Source: Methanosarcina siciliae T4/M (GTDB taxonomy: Archaea; Halobacteriota; Methanosarcinia; Methanosarcinales; Methanosarcinaceae). Taken from it: DNA of 64,000 bases. Where the stretch lies: positions 310,001-374,000 of the forward strand of contig NZ_CP009506.1 in NCBI RefSeq assembly GCF_000970085.1. The letters are read 5' to 3'. Positions 8,926-17,887 of the stretch are shown in pieces; positions within the stretch are counted from its first letter, which is position 1; each line of letters opens with the position of its first letter. Under the pieces are notes generated by a model. That model did no database searches and was not told the origin of the DNA. It was given only the letters and a program-made list of their open reading frames with translations. Made by a program: the position numbers and the translations under genes.

Positions 8926-9780
8926 ATGCCTGAAATCTATATATCTGATTTGGATGGTACTTTGCTTCAGAATAATGCTACATTATCAGATTTTGCTGCA
9001 GAAAACTTGACGAGATTATTAAATGGGGACTTAAATTTTACAATTGCCACAGCAAGAAGTGTAGTCTCTGTTCAACAAATATTAAAGTATTTACCTTTGA
9101 AGCTTCCTGTCATAGAGTTCAATGGGGCATTTATCAGTGATTTTGAGACGGGCAGACATTTAATTATTAATGATATTCCAGGAGATATTAAGGAAGAGAT
9201 ATTCGAGCATATTTTACAGTATAATCTTACTCCCTTCATATCCAGTTTTAATGGTACTGAAGATTGCTTATATTATGAACAGGTTGAAAATGAAGGTATG
9301 GAATGGTATGTAAACAGCAGGATAAGGGCAAACGATAAGCGACTAAGGAAAGCGATTCTGCGAGAAACCCTTGTTGAGAATGTTGTATGCTTTACTGTTG
9401 TGGATAAACTAGATAATTTGCTTGAGCTAACAAATCTGCTACAAGAAAAATATACAAGACAGATTGAAATCCATCTAATGGAAAACCAATATTCTCCGGG
9501 CTGGTATTGGCTCACCATACACGATTGCAAGGCAACAAAAGACCAGGCGATTGGTCTTCTTCTAAAGCAATATGGATTTCGATTAAACGACTTAACTGTA
9601 TTCGGAGATAACGCAAACGATATCAAGATGTTCAAATTAGCCAGGCATAAAATAGCCGTTAGTAATGCAAAACCGGAGTTAAAGAAATATGCAACTCGGA
9701 TTATTGGAACAAACGAAGAAGATAGTGTTGTAAAGTACATTATGGGTAATTATAAGGACGGTAGTCCATTCCCGCGCTGA
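8926..9780 (+). CDS. HAD-superfamily (Cof-type, IIB) hydrolase
   Basis: A 284-residue soluble phosphatase-type enzyme. Motif I is DLDGTLL near residue 8 (the nucleophile and acid Asp pair in DxD). Motif II is the Thr/Ser in TIATARS, motif III the Lys in HDCKATKD, and motif IV the acidic pair in VFGDNANDIKMF. The size and large cap domain fit the Cof/IIB group, which dephosphorylates sugar phosphates or flavin precursors; the substrate is not predictable. The start ATG at 8926 follows GAAAGGAATGGTCGA. Confidence 0.87.
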   Translation: MPEIYISDLDGTLLQNNATLSDFAAENLTRLLNGDLNFTIATARSVVSVQQILKYLPLKLPVIEFNGAFISDFETGRHLIINDIPGDIKEEIFEHILQYNLTPFISSFNGTEDCLYYEQVENEGMEWYVNSRIRANDKRLRKAILRETLVENVVCFTVVDKLDNLLELTNLLQEKYTRQIEIHLMENQYSPGWYWLTIHDCKATKDQAIGLLLKQYGFRLNDLTVFGDNANDIKMFKLARHKIAVSNAKPELKKYATRIIGTNEEDSVVKYIMGNYKDGSPFPR

Positions 9781-9795
9781 AGATTAGGAATATAC

Positions 9796-9841
9796 GCCTC
9801 ATGGTCTATGCCTCATATGCCTCACGGTCTATGCCTCATAT
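9796..9841. repeat. 23-bp tandem repeat, two copies
   Basis: Units at 9796-9818 and 9819-9841 differ at one base (GCCTCATGGTCTATGCCTC versus GCCTCACGGTCTATGCCTC). It is intergenic, with no associated gene. Confidence 0.7.
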
Positions 9842-9999
9842 TTCATAGAACTGAGTTTTGCAATTTCAGGTGCAGGGTGATGTATTTTAGGGGTGAGCTC
9901 CATATAATTGCAATTTGCTGCGAGGGACAAGGGTAAGAATTCAGGGTTGGAAAATTCCTCCGGTTCCTGCGGGAAATACAATTTCCTTGAAATAAAAGA

Positions 10000-10018
10000 G
10001 TAGCCTTTGTAAGGCTAC
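10000..10018 (-). terminator. Hairpin terminator for the leftward remnant gene
   Basis: GTAGCCTT (10000-10007) pairs perfectly with AAGGCTAC (10011-10018) around a 3-nt loop. Read leftward it is followed by TCTTTTATTT, as expected of an archaeal T-tract terminator. Confidence 0.55.
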
Positions 10019-10047
10019 CTGAATGTTTCTTCCTGGTCCGGCCTTAC

Positions 10048-11046
10048 TTAGGCTGTAAGGGGAATCAGTTTTCCTCCATCGGTCAGGGTATATGTCTCTC
10101 CACCAAGCCAGTTGTTCGTGTTTTCATTTGAGTCGTAGTAAATGGTGTAGCCGTTGTCTTTGATGTTGGACAGAGTAGTATCCTCATCTATCAGGCTCTT
10201 CAGGTAAGAGGTTCCTGTCACGTTCCATGTACTGGTTGAGTCCAGGGTCAGGGCCACGGAACCTCCTGCATTTTCCTCGTTGATTACTCCGGTCAGGGAA
10301 GTACCGTTCTGCAGTATAACCGTGACAGAGCTGATATTATCACAGGTAACGTCCCCGTTGAGGAGCTCGTCCTCTGCTGTCAGGGTCACAATTCCGCCGT
10401 TTGAGCCTGTATCGCCCCACCTGTCGGCACTTGCTGACAGGAGAATGCCTGATGTAGCATTTAATTCAGCCCCGTTCAATTTGATCTCCGAGTCTGTGTT
10501 TGTGATATAAAACAGGGGTCCAATTGATGTTGTGAGGGAACCGCCGTTCATTTCAAAGACACTGGTACCAACTTCGGCATCTCCGGAGAAACTCTGGTAC
10601 AGCATAACTCCGCAGCTTGCATCGTCCGACTGGACTAATAGGGTAACATTTGTCAGATTTATGGAGTTTTTACCTTCTATTACTGCAGCTTCCGATCCTG
10701 CCGAGACGCCGGTGGTATCAGAAACCGTAATATCTCCGGTCGAATAGATGCATGGAGATCCGGATCCTGCGGTGAACAGAGTTCCGTCTGTAAAGGTTAT
10801 TGTTCCGCCTCCGCGGTCCGTTGCAATGGATGCACAGTGCTGCCCCTGGGTGGAGATATTTACATCCGTACAGGTTATAGTACCTCCAACGGTTGCATCT
10901 ACTCCGCGTGAGCCGTCTTCGCTGGTCTCAATCGTGACATTGGAGAGAGTGATTGAAGACCCGGAGCCCGTGGTAAATACGGCATTTGCTCCATTGGCGT
11001 TTGTGGTGACTTTGCCAGAATAAACCTTAATAATTAGCTTTAAATC
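10048..11046 (-). pseudogene. Start-less remnant of a repetitive beta-helix-type surface protein
   Basis: The leftward frame is open for 332 codons, from the in-frame stop at 11047-11049 to 10048, but has no signal peptide and no start codon before a mid-gene ATG at 10605, so the 5' end seems lost. The whole frame is Thr/Ser/Gly/Asn-rich with repeating strand-like units such as GGTITCTDVNIST, GGTITFTDGTLFT and NSINLTNVTLLVQ, typical of extracellular right-handed beta-helix or adhesin-like proteins. It ends with TLTDGGKLIPLTA and no anchor. Other annotations might report only the 185-residue 3' part. It is probably a decayed gene, though a programmed or fused start cannot be excluded. Confidence 0.6.
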
Positions 11047-11185
11047 TTAATATATCCTTATTAAAGCTTTATTCTTTGTCAGCGGGACCCATTCCGGTCA
11101 ACTAGGGGGCGATTTGCGGAGTTGTACTTCTGCAGTTCACGGTCCTTTTAGGCTGTTGTCCTTTCTAAAAAGGACTTTTGACCTG

Positions 11186-12091
11186 TTATTCGTTTCTTCT
11201 GAACGCCACTTTCTCTCCGCAGTATTTGTGTAATTTCTTAGTGCCTCCCGCCTCACTGACCACTGTTAGCATTGTCCGGGGGTCAATAATTCGGGTCCCC
11301 ATCACTGCTGTAATTCCCTTTTCGAAGAAGGGTTCGGGGTAGAGAGGAGCAGTTGGACCGAGCAGGACAACTTCTCTTGCTGCCCCACGGAAGGAAAGGA
11401 GTTCATCAAAGGTCCCGTTGGCGAGGGTACTTGCACTGAGGATGATCACATCCGATGAGGGGAGGATTTCTCTGGCTTTTTCCGAAGAGAGTGTCCTGGC
11501 TTGAGGAGATTCGATTTCACGCTTTTCCAGGATCGTGAGTTTCCCGGTTATTTTCAGGATTTTCGGGACGAGAGGTCCGAAATAACCTACCATTGCCACT
11601 CTGTCTTCAGGTTTTACAAGGTCCAGGATGTCCGAGTAGGAGCGCCGGAAGTGTTCGGGTTCCAGGTCCCGCAGCATGTGGGAAAGCGCATTTGCGGTTG
11701 CAATCCCGACCGCGGCTTCAAGGGTTTTTCCCGACAGGGCAAGTTCGAGCAACTTATCCGCAGTTTTTCCTTTCAGGGTTTCCGTAAAACCCAGGGCAGG
11801 GCAGCAGGAAAACTCGTAGAGGGGGGTGCAGGCAACACCTCCGTAGTTTTCGGAAAGCAGGACTCCTGTATAGGCAAGTCCTATCCTGACATCCTTTACT
11901 TCGATTTCTTCAAGGGCAGGGCCCAGGTCGTTTTTAAGTGCAGCTACAAGGGCGGGCAGGATTCCTGTTTCTTCCCCCATTCCTTCCTCTGCCCTTTCCC
12001 TTCTTTCAATTCCTGTCATTCTTCTCTCCTTTTTTCCTTTTTCTTCTTTTTCCGGGAGCTTTACCCTTCCGAGATATTCTGTTTCCGGCAT
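11186..12091 (-). CDS. DUF4213/DUF364 protein of the molybdate operon
   Basis: 301 residues. After a charged, low-complexity N-terminus rich in Glu, Lys and Arg (so a start at an internal ATG such as MGEETG is likely), the core begins KDVRIGLAYTGVLL, typical of DUF4213, and continues into DUF364 with EDRVAMVGYFGPLVPKIL, SDVIILSASTLANGT and VLLGPTAPLYPEP. The DUF364 family is described as a putative heavy-metal chelation domain. Last gene of the mod operon, 25 nt after modD. Its place beside molybdate transport suggests a role in handling molybdenum or tungsten, not proven. Confidence 0.8.
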   Translation of the reverse strand: MPETEYLGRVKLPEKEEKGKKERRMTGIERRERAEEGMGEETGILPALVAALKNDLGPALEEIEVKDVRIGLAYTGVLLSENYGGVACTPLYEFSCCPALGFTETLKGKTADKLLELALSGKTLEAAVGIATANALSHMLRDLEPEHFRRSYSDILDLVKPEDRVAMVGYFGPLVPKILKITGKLTILEKREIESPQARTLSSEKAREILPSSDVIILSASTLANGTFDELLSFRGAAREVVLLGPTAPLYPEPFFEKGITAVMGTRIIDPRTMLTVVSEAGGTKKLHKYCGEKVAFRRNE

Positions 12092-12116
12092 GCTGCTACC
12101 TGCTTATTCTTTTTTC

Positions 12117-12908
12117 TTATATTCTGTTGATCTTCGTTGTAAAGTCAAGGGGTTTTGCGTAATATGGAGCGCTTATGACGATAATATCAACGAAGGGAGC
12201 ATATTCGGGGATCTTTTTTGCTTCGATTCCTCCGACTGCAAGTTCGAGTTTGGAGTTTAGCTTCTTTAGTTCGGGCCCGAGTTCTTGAAGTTCTTCCGGT
12301 GAAAGGTGGTCAAGGAGCATTATATCTGCCATTTCGGCATATTTGAATGCTTCTTCCCTTGTTCGGGGCTCGATTTCTATTTTCTTTACGGCTCTGAGTT
12401 TTCCCAACTCTCCTACGGCTTCCAGGTGGTTCTGGCTGAACTGGATGGAATCACTGAGGGAATTTCGGTGGATATCACCTCCTCCTGCCCGGACGGCTTT
12501 CATCTCAAATATCCGGAACCCCGGGTGGGTTTTTCGGCTTGTTGCAATAATCAGGTCCGGGTTTGCCTTTCTTCCTTCACTTACCATGGAAGCTGTTTTT
12601 GTGGCAATCGCGCACGTGATGGTAAGGAAGGTCTGGGTGACTCTCCAGAACCTGAACAGGAGTTTGAGGTCTCCTTCTGCTTCGAAAATTTCATCTCCGG
12701 GCTTGAAAGTCTCTCCGTCTCCGAGGTAATTCGGGGTTTTCAAGCTTTTTCTTTCGTAATACTCCGCCAGCTCCCCTGCACAGGCACAGGTTCCGTTTTC
12801 TCTTGATAATATCCTCATTTTTCCCCTGCCTTCAAGCTTGAGCAGTTCCGCACTTTCATCCTGGTAGGGGCAGTCCTCATAAAAATAAAGGTCTAAAAGG
12901 TCCATCAT
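12117..12908 (-). CDS. modD: ModD-type nicotinate-nucleotide pyrophosphorylase-like protein
   Basis: About 263 residues, related to quinolinate phosphoribosyltransferase (NadC): N-terminal mixed domain, then the barrel segment with TCAIATKTASMV, ATSRKTHPGFRIFEMKAV, the GGGDIHRNSLSD block and the C-terminal ELAVGGIEAKKIPEYA. The ModD branch accompanies molybdate ABC transporters; its reaction is uncertain. An in-frame TTG at 12923 is possible, but GAGG placed 6 nt before the ATG at 12908 favours the latter. It lies between modC and the DUF364 gene. Confidence 0.82.
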   Translation of the reverse strand: MMDLLDLYFYEDCPYQDESAELLKLEGRGKMRILSRENGTCACAGELAEYYERKSLKTPNYLGDGETFKPGDEIFEAEGDLKLLFRFWRVTQTFLTITCAIATKTASMVSEGRKANPDLIIATSRKTHPGFRIFEMKAVRAGGGDIHRNSLSDSIQFSQNHLEAVGELGKLRAVKKIEIEPRTREEAFKYAEMADIMLLDHLSPEELQELGPELKKLNSKLELAVGGIEAKKIPEYAPFVDIIVISAPYYAKPLDFTTKINRI

Positions 12909-13029
12909 GCTTTGCCTCAACAATTTTTGTTTTACGTTTTTCTTTATTACCGATCCGTGTTAACTTTGTTTCCGGTTCTGTTAGCCTTTTCCCGGTTTAT
13001 GTTCATTTAATTCCTTATCGGTGTTCACC

Positions 13030-14091
13030 TTATCTTATTATCCGGGCATTCGAAGCTTTGAACACAGCATACATTTCCCTGCCCGGTTCGAGCCCGAGCA
13101 TTTCACATGATGTCGGCGTAACCACGGCTTTAATTTCTGCATTCCCCAGCTTCACCTCGACTACGACAAGGTGTTCCTTTTTGAAAATTCCCGAAACTCT
13201 TCCTTTCAGGTTGTTTCGGGCCGAACTTTCCACAGTTCCTCCGGCGAGGATGATTTCTTCCGGGCGGATGGAGACCGTGACATCTTCTCCGGGCTCGGCG
13301 GGGTCTGCGGAATAGATCTCCATGCCTTCGGCGTCAATAACTGTGATTTTTCCTTCGAGAGCCTTTACCGTCCCTTTCAGCACGTTGGTGCCCAGAAACT
13401 CGGCCACGAAATCCGGAGAAGGCCGCCTGAAGACTGATTCGGGGTCTCCTGTCTGCATAACTTCCCCTTTTCTTATGACAACCACCCGGTTTGCCAGGGC
13501 CCAGACGTCTTCGAAATCATGGGTCACGTGCAGAATGGTGGTGCTGTACTCCGCAATTGCTTTTTTCAGCATTTCCCTGAGCTTTTCCCTTGTTCTTGCA
13601 TCAAGGGCACTGAAAGGCTCGTCCAGAAGGAGCAGCTTTGGCCTGATAACCAGGCTTCTTGCAAGGGATGCCCTTTGCTTTTCTCCTCCACTCAGGGTAT
13701 CCGGTTTCCTGTGAAGAAGTTCTCTTATCCCGAGGACCCCGGCAATCTGTGTTACCTCGAGTTCGATCTGCTTTTTGTCCTTCAGCTTTTTCTTAAGGGC
13801 GTATGCGATATTTTCAAAAATATCCATATGGGGGAAAAGCATGTTGTCCTGGTACACTATGCTGATCTGCCTTTTGTCGGGGGGAAAGAAGGTTATGTCC
13901 CTGCCTTCAAGGAAAACGTTTCCTTGCCTGGGCCCGTAAAATCCTATTATGGTTTCAAGCAGGAGAGATTTCCCGCTGCCCGAGGGCCCGATCAGGGCTA
14001 CATAGTCTCCTTTTTCGGCTTTCAGGTCTATGCCTTTGAGTTCAAAGCTCCCCATGTCAAGGCAGATGTCCCTGACTTCCAGGAAATTCAC
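13030..14091 (-). CDS. modC: Molybdate/tungstate ABC transporter ATPase
   Basis: A 353-residue ATPase that powers oxyanion import from the cytoplasmic face. It has Walker A GPSGSGKS (residues 36-43), Q-loop VYQDNMLFPHMDIFENI, signature LSGGEKQRASLARSL, Walker B LLLLDEPFSALD and switch His in ILHVTHD. The C-terminal 120 residues include a TOBE-type domain (NNLKGRVSGIFKKEHLVVVEV) that in ModC relatives binds the oxyanion. It overlaps the permease gene by 4 nt (ATGA), indicating coupled translation. Whether it prefers Mo or W cannot be settled here. Confidence 0.9.
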   Translation of the reverse strand: MNFLEVRDICLDMGSFELKGIDLKAEKGDYVALIGPSGSGKSLLLETIIGFYGPRQGNVFLEGRDITFFPPDKRQISIVYQDNMLFPHMDIFENIAYALKKKLKDKKQIELEVTQIAGVLGIRELLHRKPDTLSGGEKQRASLARSLVIRPKLLLLDEPFSALDARTREKLREMLKKAIAEYSTTILHVTHDFEDVWALANRVVVIRKGEVMQTGDPESVFRRPSPDFVAEFLGTNVLKGTVKALEGKITVIDAEGMEIYSADPAEPGEDVTVSIRPEEIILAGGTVESSARNNLKGRVSGIFKKEHLVVVEVKLGNAEIKAVVTPTSCEMLGLEPGREMYAVFKASNARIIR

Positions 14092-14948
14092 AGCTTTCCT
14101 CCTTCAAACCTTTCAAAGCTGAGGATTGCAAGAAAAGCAATCCCCATAAGCAAAATCCCGCTTGTCACTGCCATTTCCAGGTTTCCGTAGGAGATGTTCA
14201 GGTAGAGGGTCACGGGCAGGACTTCGGTGTGCATGTAAGAACCTCCTGCAAGCACGAGCACGGCCCCGAAAGCCCCAATGCAACGGGCAAAGGTAATTAC
14301 GCTTGAAGCAAAGAGCCCGCTTCTGGCCATGGGCAGGGTTACGTGCCTGAATGTCTCGAATTCCCCGTACCCGAAGCTCCTTGAAACCTGCTCGTACCGC
14401 GGGTTGATGTCTTCGAAGGTGGAGTAGATAACCCTTACAGCATAAGGAAAGGCGACAAAAAACTGGGCGACCACTATCCCGAGCTTTGTGAAAGTCACCT
14501 TTATCCCTGCTGCCTCAAGGTAAGGCCCGAGAAAACCGTGCCCGAAAAGGAGCAGAAGGGCAAGCCCCATGACCAGTTCGGGAAACGCCATCGGAAGCCC
14601 GAGTACCGCCTTTATGAGGCTTTTTCCCGGAAATGAAAAGCGGGAAAGGGCATAGGCTGTCGGGATCGAACAGCACATGACCGAAAAGGTCGAAGCAAAT
14701 GAAGTCAGCATGGAAAGCTTCATGGAGTAGAACATTTCTTCCGAAAGCAGGGCTGAGAGGATTTCCGAGGGCGTTAGGACAAAAAGCAGGACTCCTACGG
14801 ATAAAAAAAGAAGTAAAGTGAAGAAGAAGGCGATGCCTATGGTGAGTTTCCTGAACCAGGATTGGTTCATTCCCTGGGGTTTTAAGGGGTCTGAAAATTT
14901 CAAAATATCCAGAGACTTTAAGACGTCCGGGGATTTTAAGGCTCGCAT
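14088..14948 (-). CDS. modB: Molybdate/tungstate ABC transporter permease
   Basis: The protein is 286 residues, or 260 if translation starts at the internal ATG (MNQSWFRKLTIG). Several transmembrane helices are evident, with the EAA coupling loop YEQVSRSFGYGEFETFRHVTLP followed by a helix with ITFARCIGAFGAVLVLAGG, as in ModB and WtpB permeases. The first 26 residues (LKSPDVLKSLDILKFSDPLKPQG) are repetitive and not membrane-like. They could be a linker read through from noncoding DNA, leaving the start uncertain. It overlaps modA by 13 nt and modC by 4 nt. Confidence 0.88.
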   Translation of the reverse strand: MRALKSPDVLKSLDILKFSDPLKPQGMNQSWFRKLTIGIAFFFTLLLFLSVGVLLFVLTPSEILSALLSEEMFYSMKLSMLTSFASTFSVMCCSIPTAYALSRFSFPGKSLIKAVLGLPMAFPELVMGLALLLLFGHGFLGPYLEAAGIKVTFTKLGIVVAQFFVAFPYAVRVIYSTFEDINPRYEQVSRSFGYGEFETFRHVTLPMARSGLFASSVITFARCIGAFGAVLVLAGGSYMHTEVLPVTLYLNISYGNLEMAVTSGILLMGIAFLAILSFERFEGGKL

Positions 14949-15751
14949 GGCTCAAAGCCCCATTTTTCCCAGACCTCTTTTGCTTCTTCGCCTGCAATGT
15001 AAGTGTTGAATGCTTCTGCCAGTTCGGTGTCTTCTGAATAAACTGAAACCGCTGTGGGGATGGTCTTTATTTTATTCTGTTCTTCAGGGATAGGGATTGT
15101 TTCGAGTTTTCCGCTGGCTTCACTCCAGCTTGCCATATCCTCCCAGATGATTGTCGCGTCCGCTTCTCCGGATACAGTGTAAATGAGAAGCTGGTTTACG
15201 GTTGCAGTTTTGACAATTGTGTTATTCTCAACTTCAGGAAGGATGCCTTCCTTTGTAAATATTGCTTCCGAGACTCTGCCTATAGCAGGGCCTTTAGGGT
15301 CTCCGAGAGCCAGTTTTACTCCGGGTTTTCCCAGGTCATCGAGTGTGCTGATGTTTGCCGGGTTTTCCTCGGGAACTGCAATTACCGGAATGTGGAGGGT
15401 CAGGTTGGTTACGCTTTCATTGAAAACATAATTCTTCTCCATAGCCTGTCCTGTGTAGTAGAAATCCCCGGGAATGAAAACATCACATTCCTTTGATGTC
15501 AGGATTCCGAAGAGTTCGGCACTTCCTCCGTATCGGACTTCAATCTCCGCTCCGGTCTCGTTCTCAAAATTTGCAATCAATTCGTTCATGGGTTTTATCA
15601 GCCCGGCACCGGAGCAAACCGTAATCTGCTGCCCGGAAAACTCTTTTTCCTGGGTTTCCGAAACCGTAGATGTTCCTTTATCAGCACAGCCGGAGCCAGA
15701 AAGGGTAATTGCCAGCATCATGATAATTAAGAATGCGCAGACTTTTTTCAT
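14936..15751 (-). CDS. modA: Molybdate/tungstate ABC transporter binding lipoprotein
   Basis: 271 residues with a signal peptide ending at a lipobox (SGSGC, Cys about residue 22), so it should be anchored outside the membrane to deliver the oxyanion to ModB. The mature part shows the ModA pattern: ITVCSGAGLIKPMNELI near residue 43, YGGSAELFGILTSKECDVFIPGD, an LALGDPKGPAIGR ligand loop, and GEADATIIWEDMASW. First gene of modABCD-DUF364. Gly/Ser-rich oxyanion contacts fit ModA, while WtpA cannot be excluded without a tree. Confidence 0.88.
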   Translation of the reverse strand: MKKVCAFLIIMMLAITLSGSGCADKGTSTVSETQEKEFSGQQITVCSGAGLIKPMNELIANFENETGAEIEVRYGGSAELFGILTSKECDVFIPGDFYYTGQAMEKNYVFNESVTNLTLHIPVIAVPEENPANISTLDDLGKPGVKLALGDPKGPAIGRVSEAIFTKEGILPEVENNTIVKTATVNQLLIYTVSGEADATIIWEDMASWSEASGKLETIPIPEEQNKIKTIPTAVSVYSEDTELAEAFNTYIAGEEAKEVWEKWGFEPCEP

Positions 15752-15812
15752 TTAAAAACCTCTTCAGATGGAAGTTTAATGTTATGTCTGATCTCGCACA
15801 ACGGTTAATAAA

Positions 15813-15828
15813 CCTTTTTATAAAAAAC
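15813..15828 (-). promoter_or_regulatory. Probable TATA box of the mod operon
   Basis: On the minus strand TTTTTATAAAAAGG lies about 62-75 nt before the modA ATG, giving a leader of roughly 35-45 nt with an AAGAGG ribosome site. Confidence 0.4.
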
Positions 15829-15922
15829 CCTCTCATAAATATAATTAAAAAGTAGTTGATGGTTCGTGCCGTCTCCACTTACTGATATTTCAAAAAAGTA
15901 AAAAAAGCGTTTTCTTCCCTAT

Positions 15923-16564
15923 TTATAGTTCTGAGATTCTCTTTCTGTATTTACCGAGTTTCTCTGCCCCTCTTTCCTTTGAAAGGCTGCTCACCTCGTA
16001 GATAATATGGGACGGCAGTACCTTCATCCCCATATACTCAAAAACGCAGTGGGTAACCGATTCAAGGTGCCTGTTCAGGTCTCCGTGCTCCCCTCCTTCG
16101 GAATACCATTCCTCCGAAGCCCCTGTGGTGGTGGTGATCATTGCAGTTTTTCCTTTCAGGAGCCCGGTCTCGTAGGCGCTGTTTATGAGAGGATTGAAGC
16201 CAAAGCCCGGAGCAAGAACTCTGTCTATCCAGCCTTTAAGGATCGCAGGCATGGATGTGAAGTAAATCGGGAACTGAAAGATGAGGAGGTCGGCCCATTT
16301 TACTTTCTCCATCTCAGCCAGTATATCGGGAGCAAAAGCTCCTGTTTTTGAGGCTTGAATCGCCTCGAGGAAAGGCTTGAAAACATCCGGCTTTTTCCGA
16401 TCCGTGAAGTCCTCCCCGGTAAGTACGGGATTGAAGTTCATTGCGTAAAGGTCTGACAGTTTTACTTCGTGGCCTTTTTCCTTCAGGGCAGCAAGAGCTG
16501 TTTCTTTCAGGGCAGCGTTAAAGGATTTCGGTTCCTGGTGTGCGTAAACGTACAAAACTTTCAT
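15923..16564 (-). CDS. NAD(P)H-quinone oxidoreductase, flavodoxin-like fold
   Basis: 213 residues of the MdaB/KefF-like family: the start MKVLYVYAHQEPKSFNAAL holds the FMN/FAD phosphate loop, followed by ADLLIFQFPIYFTSMPAILKGWIDRV and a TTTTGASEEWY isoalloxazine loop. Such enzymes do two-electron reduction of quinones or other electrophiles with NAD(P)H. The ribosome site TAAGGGGG precedes the ATG. First of several leftward reductase genes that look like an oxidative or electrophile stress group. Confidence 0.83.
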   Translation of the reverse strand: MKVLYVYAHQEPKSFNAALKETALAALKEKGHEVKLSDLYAMNFNPVLTGEDFTDRKKPDVFKPFLEAIQASKTGAFAPDILAEMEKVKWADLLIFQFPIYFTSMPAILKGWIDRVLAPGFGFNPLINSAYETGLLKGKTAMITTTTGASEEWYSEGGEHGDLNRHLESVTHCVFEYMGMKVLPSHIIYEVSSLSKERGAEKLGKYRKRISEL

Positions 16565-16636
16565 TTTATTCCCCCTTATTCTAACTATGGAATTCGTTTC
16601 CCGGAATAAAAAAGTAAGGCTCCCTCTTTCGTAGAG

Positions 16637-17212
16637 TTATGCGTTTACTTTCTTCAGTAGCCACGCCATGTTCCGGCCCAGCACCTGCATGGTCCGGACA
16701 CCCTCTTCATCTTTTTCGACATCCCCCTCAGCAAGTCCTATCCCAATGTTCCAGTAACTGGCTCCCGGGATTATCATCTGGGAAATCGTGAAGAAATGGT
16801 TGATGGAATCAAAAACATGGATCGCCCCGGCTCTCCTTACCGCAACAACGGCCGCACCCACTTTATACCTGAACATTTCGTTATTGGCTTTGGCGACAAA
16901 GCCTGCCCTGTCTATAAGGGCTTTAAGTTCAGGGGTCAGGTCTGAGAAATATGTGGGCGAAGCAAGGATTATGCCGTCGGCTTCAAGCATTTTTTCAATA
17001 CATTCATTGACAATGTCTTTGTCAATTACACACATTTTGTCTTTGTTTTCATAGCATTTTGCACAGGCTGTACAGCCGTGGACGCTTTTTCCCCCGATCT
17101 GCACCATTTCGGTTTCGATTCCTTCCTTTTCAAGCTCGGCAAGGACGTGTTTTATGAGAGTGACTGTATTGCCTTCCTTTCGCGGGCTCCCGTTAAATGC
17201 AACGACTTTCAT
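16637..17212 (-). CDS. Iron-sulfur flavoprotein (Isf family)
   Basis: 191 residues: N-terminal FMN-binding loop FNGSPRKEGNT, then the compact cysteine motif C-x2-C-x2-C-x7-C at about residues 47-61 (HGCTACAKCYENKDKMC) that holds the 4Fe-4S cluster of Isf proteins, and the flavodoxin segment LASPTYFSDLTPELKALIDR. Isf proteins of Methanosarcina transfer electrons from ferredoxin to O2, H2O2 or other acceptors. Translation is preceded by an odd tandem copy of its own ribosome site and start codon (see repeat at 17207-17247). Confidence 0.85.
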   Translation of the reverse strand: MKVVAFNGSPRKEGNTVTLIKHVLAELEKEGIETEMVQIGGKSVHGCTACAKCYENKDKMCVIDKDIVNECIEKMLEADGIILASPTYFSDLTPELKALIDRAGFVAKANNEMFRYKVGAAVVAVRRAGAIHVFDSINHFFTISQMIIPGASYWNIGIGLAEGDVEKDEEGVRTMQVLGRNMAWLLKKVNA

Positions 17213-17247
17213 TATTTATCTCTCCCCTTTCATTATTTATCTCTCCC
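17207..17247 (-). repeat. Tandem duplication of ribosome site plus start codon
   Basis: A 21-nt unit is repeated so that, read leftward, GGGAGAGATAAATGAAAG occurs twice. The upstream ATG (17233) opens a five-codon frame (MKGER) whose TAA directly abuts the real ATG at 17212, forming TAAATG. Confidence 0.8.
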
Positions 17248-17253
17248 TATTCC

Positions 17254-17778
17254 TCATTCTCTTTTCTGGCCGTACCTGTTGTGGTAAACTTTCTCTTCCC
17301 TGTACCTGTCCCGAGGTCCGGGTTTCTCGGCAGGATAGCCGACAGGTACAAGCCCCAGGGGAAATACATGGTCCGGCAGTCCGAAAGTTTTCCTGAAACC
17401 TTTAACCCTATCTGTCATGGGGAAAATCCCTGTCCAGACCGCTCCGAGCCCTGCATCATGAGCTGCAAGCAGGAGGTTCTGAATGGCTGCCGAGCAGTCC
17501 TGAGCCCAGTACCCTGGAGCTTTTTCCCGGGTCGTATCTCCGCAGACCAGGATTGCAAGAGTGGCTTTCCTGCACATGCCGGCATAGGGGCTGAATGTGG
17601 GAATCTCGTCGAGGATTTTCCGGTCATCAATTACAATGAAAACCCAGGGCTGGGCATTAACTGCGGACGGAGCACTCATTGCGGCTCTCAACAGTTCGGT
17701 TACAAGCTCCTTCGGAACTGGCCTGTCAGTGTATTTTCGGATACTTCTGCGAGTGTGGATTGCTTCAAGAGTTTCCAT
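17254..17778 (-). CDS. Nitroreductase-family flavoprotein
   Basis: 174 residues, FMN-dependent oxidoreductase fold: N-terminal TRRSIRKYTDRPVP for FMN phosphate contact, APSAVNAQPWVFIVID, and the C-terminal GLGAVWTGI ... GLVPVGYPAEKPGPRDRY. Substrates are typically nitro compounds, quinones or flavins. A longer frame begins at 17799, but AGGAGGAG lies 7 nt before the ATG at 17778, which is therefore preferred. Neighbouring flavoprotein genes on the same strand suggest a shared redox function. Confidence 0.85.
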   Translation of the reverse strand: METLEAIHTRRSIRKYTDRPVPKELVTELLRAAMSAPSAVNAQPWVFIVIDDRKILDEIPTFSPYAGMCRKATLAILVCGDTTREKAPGYWAQDCSAAIQNLLLAAHDAGLGAVWTGIFPMTDRVKGFRKTFGLPDHVFPLGLVPVGYPAEKPGPRDRYREEKVYHNRYGQKRE

Positions 17779-17887
17779 GTTCAGACTCCTCCTGTTCATT
17801 CCTGAAAGACCCGGGTGAGAAAATACCTCTGCAGTTCTCTCTCACCCCCTGTTTTACTGTCTTTACCTGTTTATTGAATTCAGGTAA

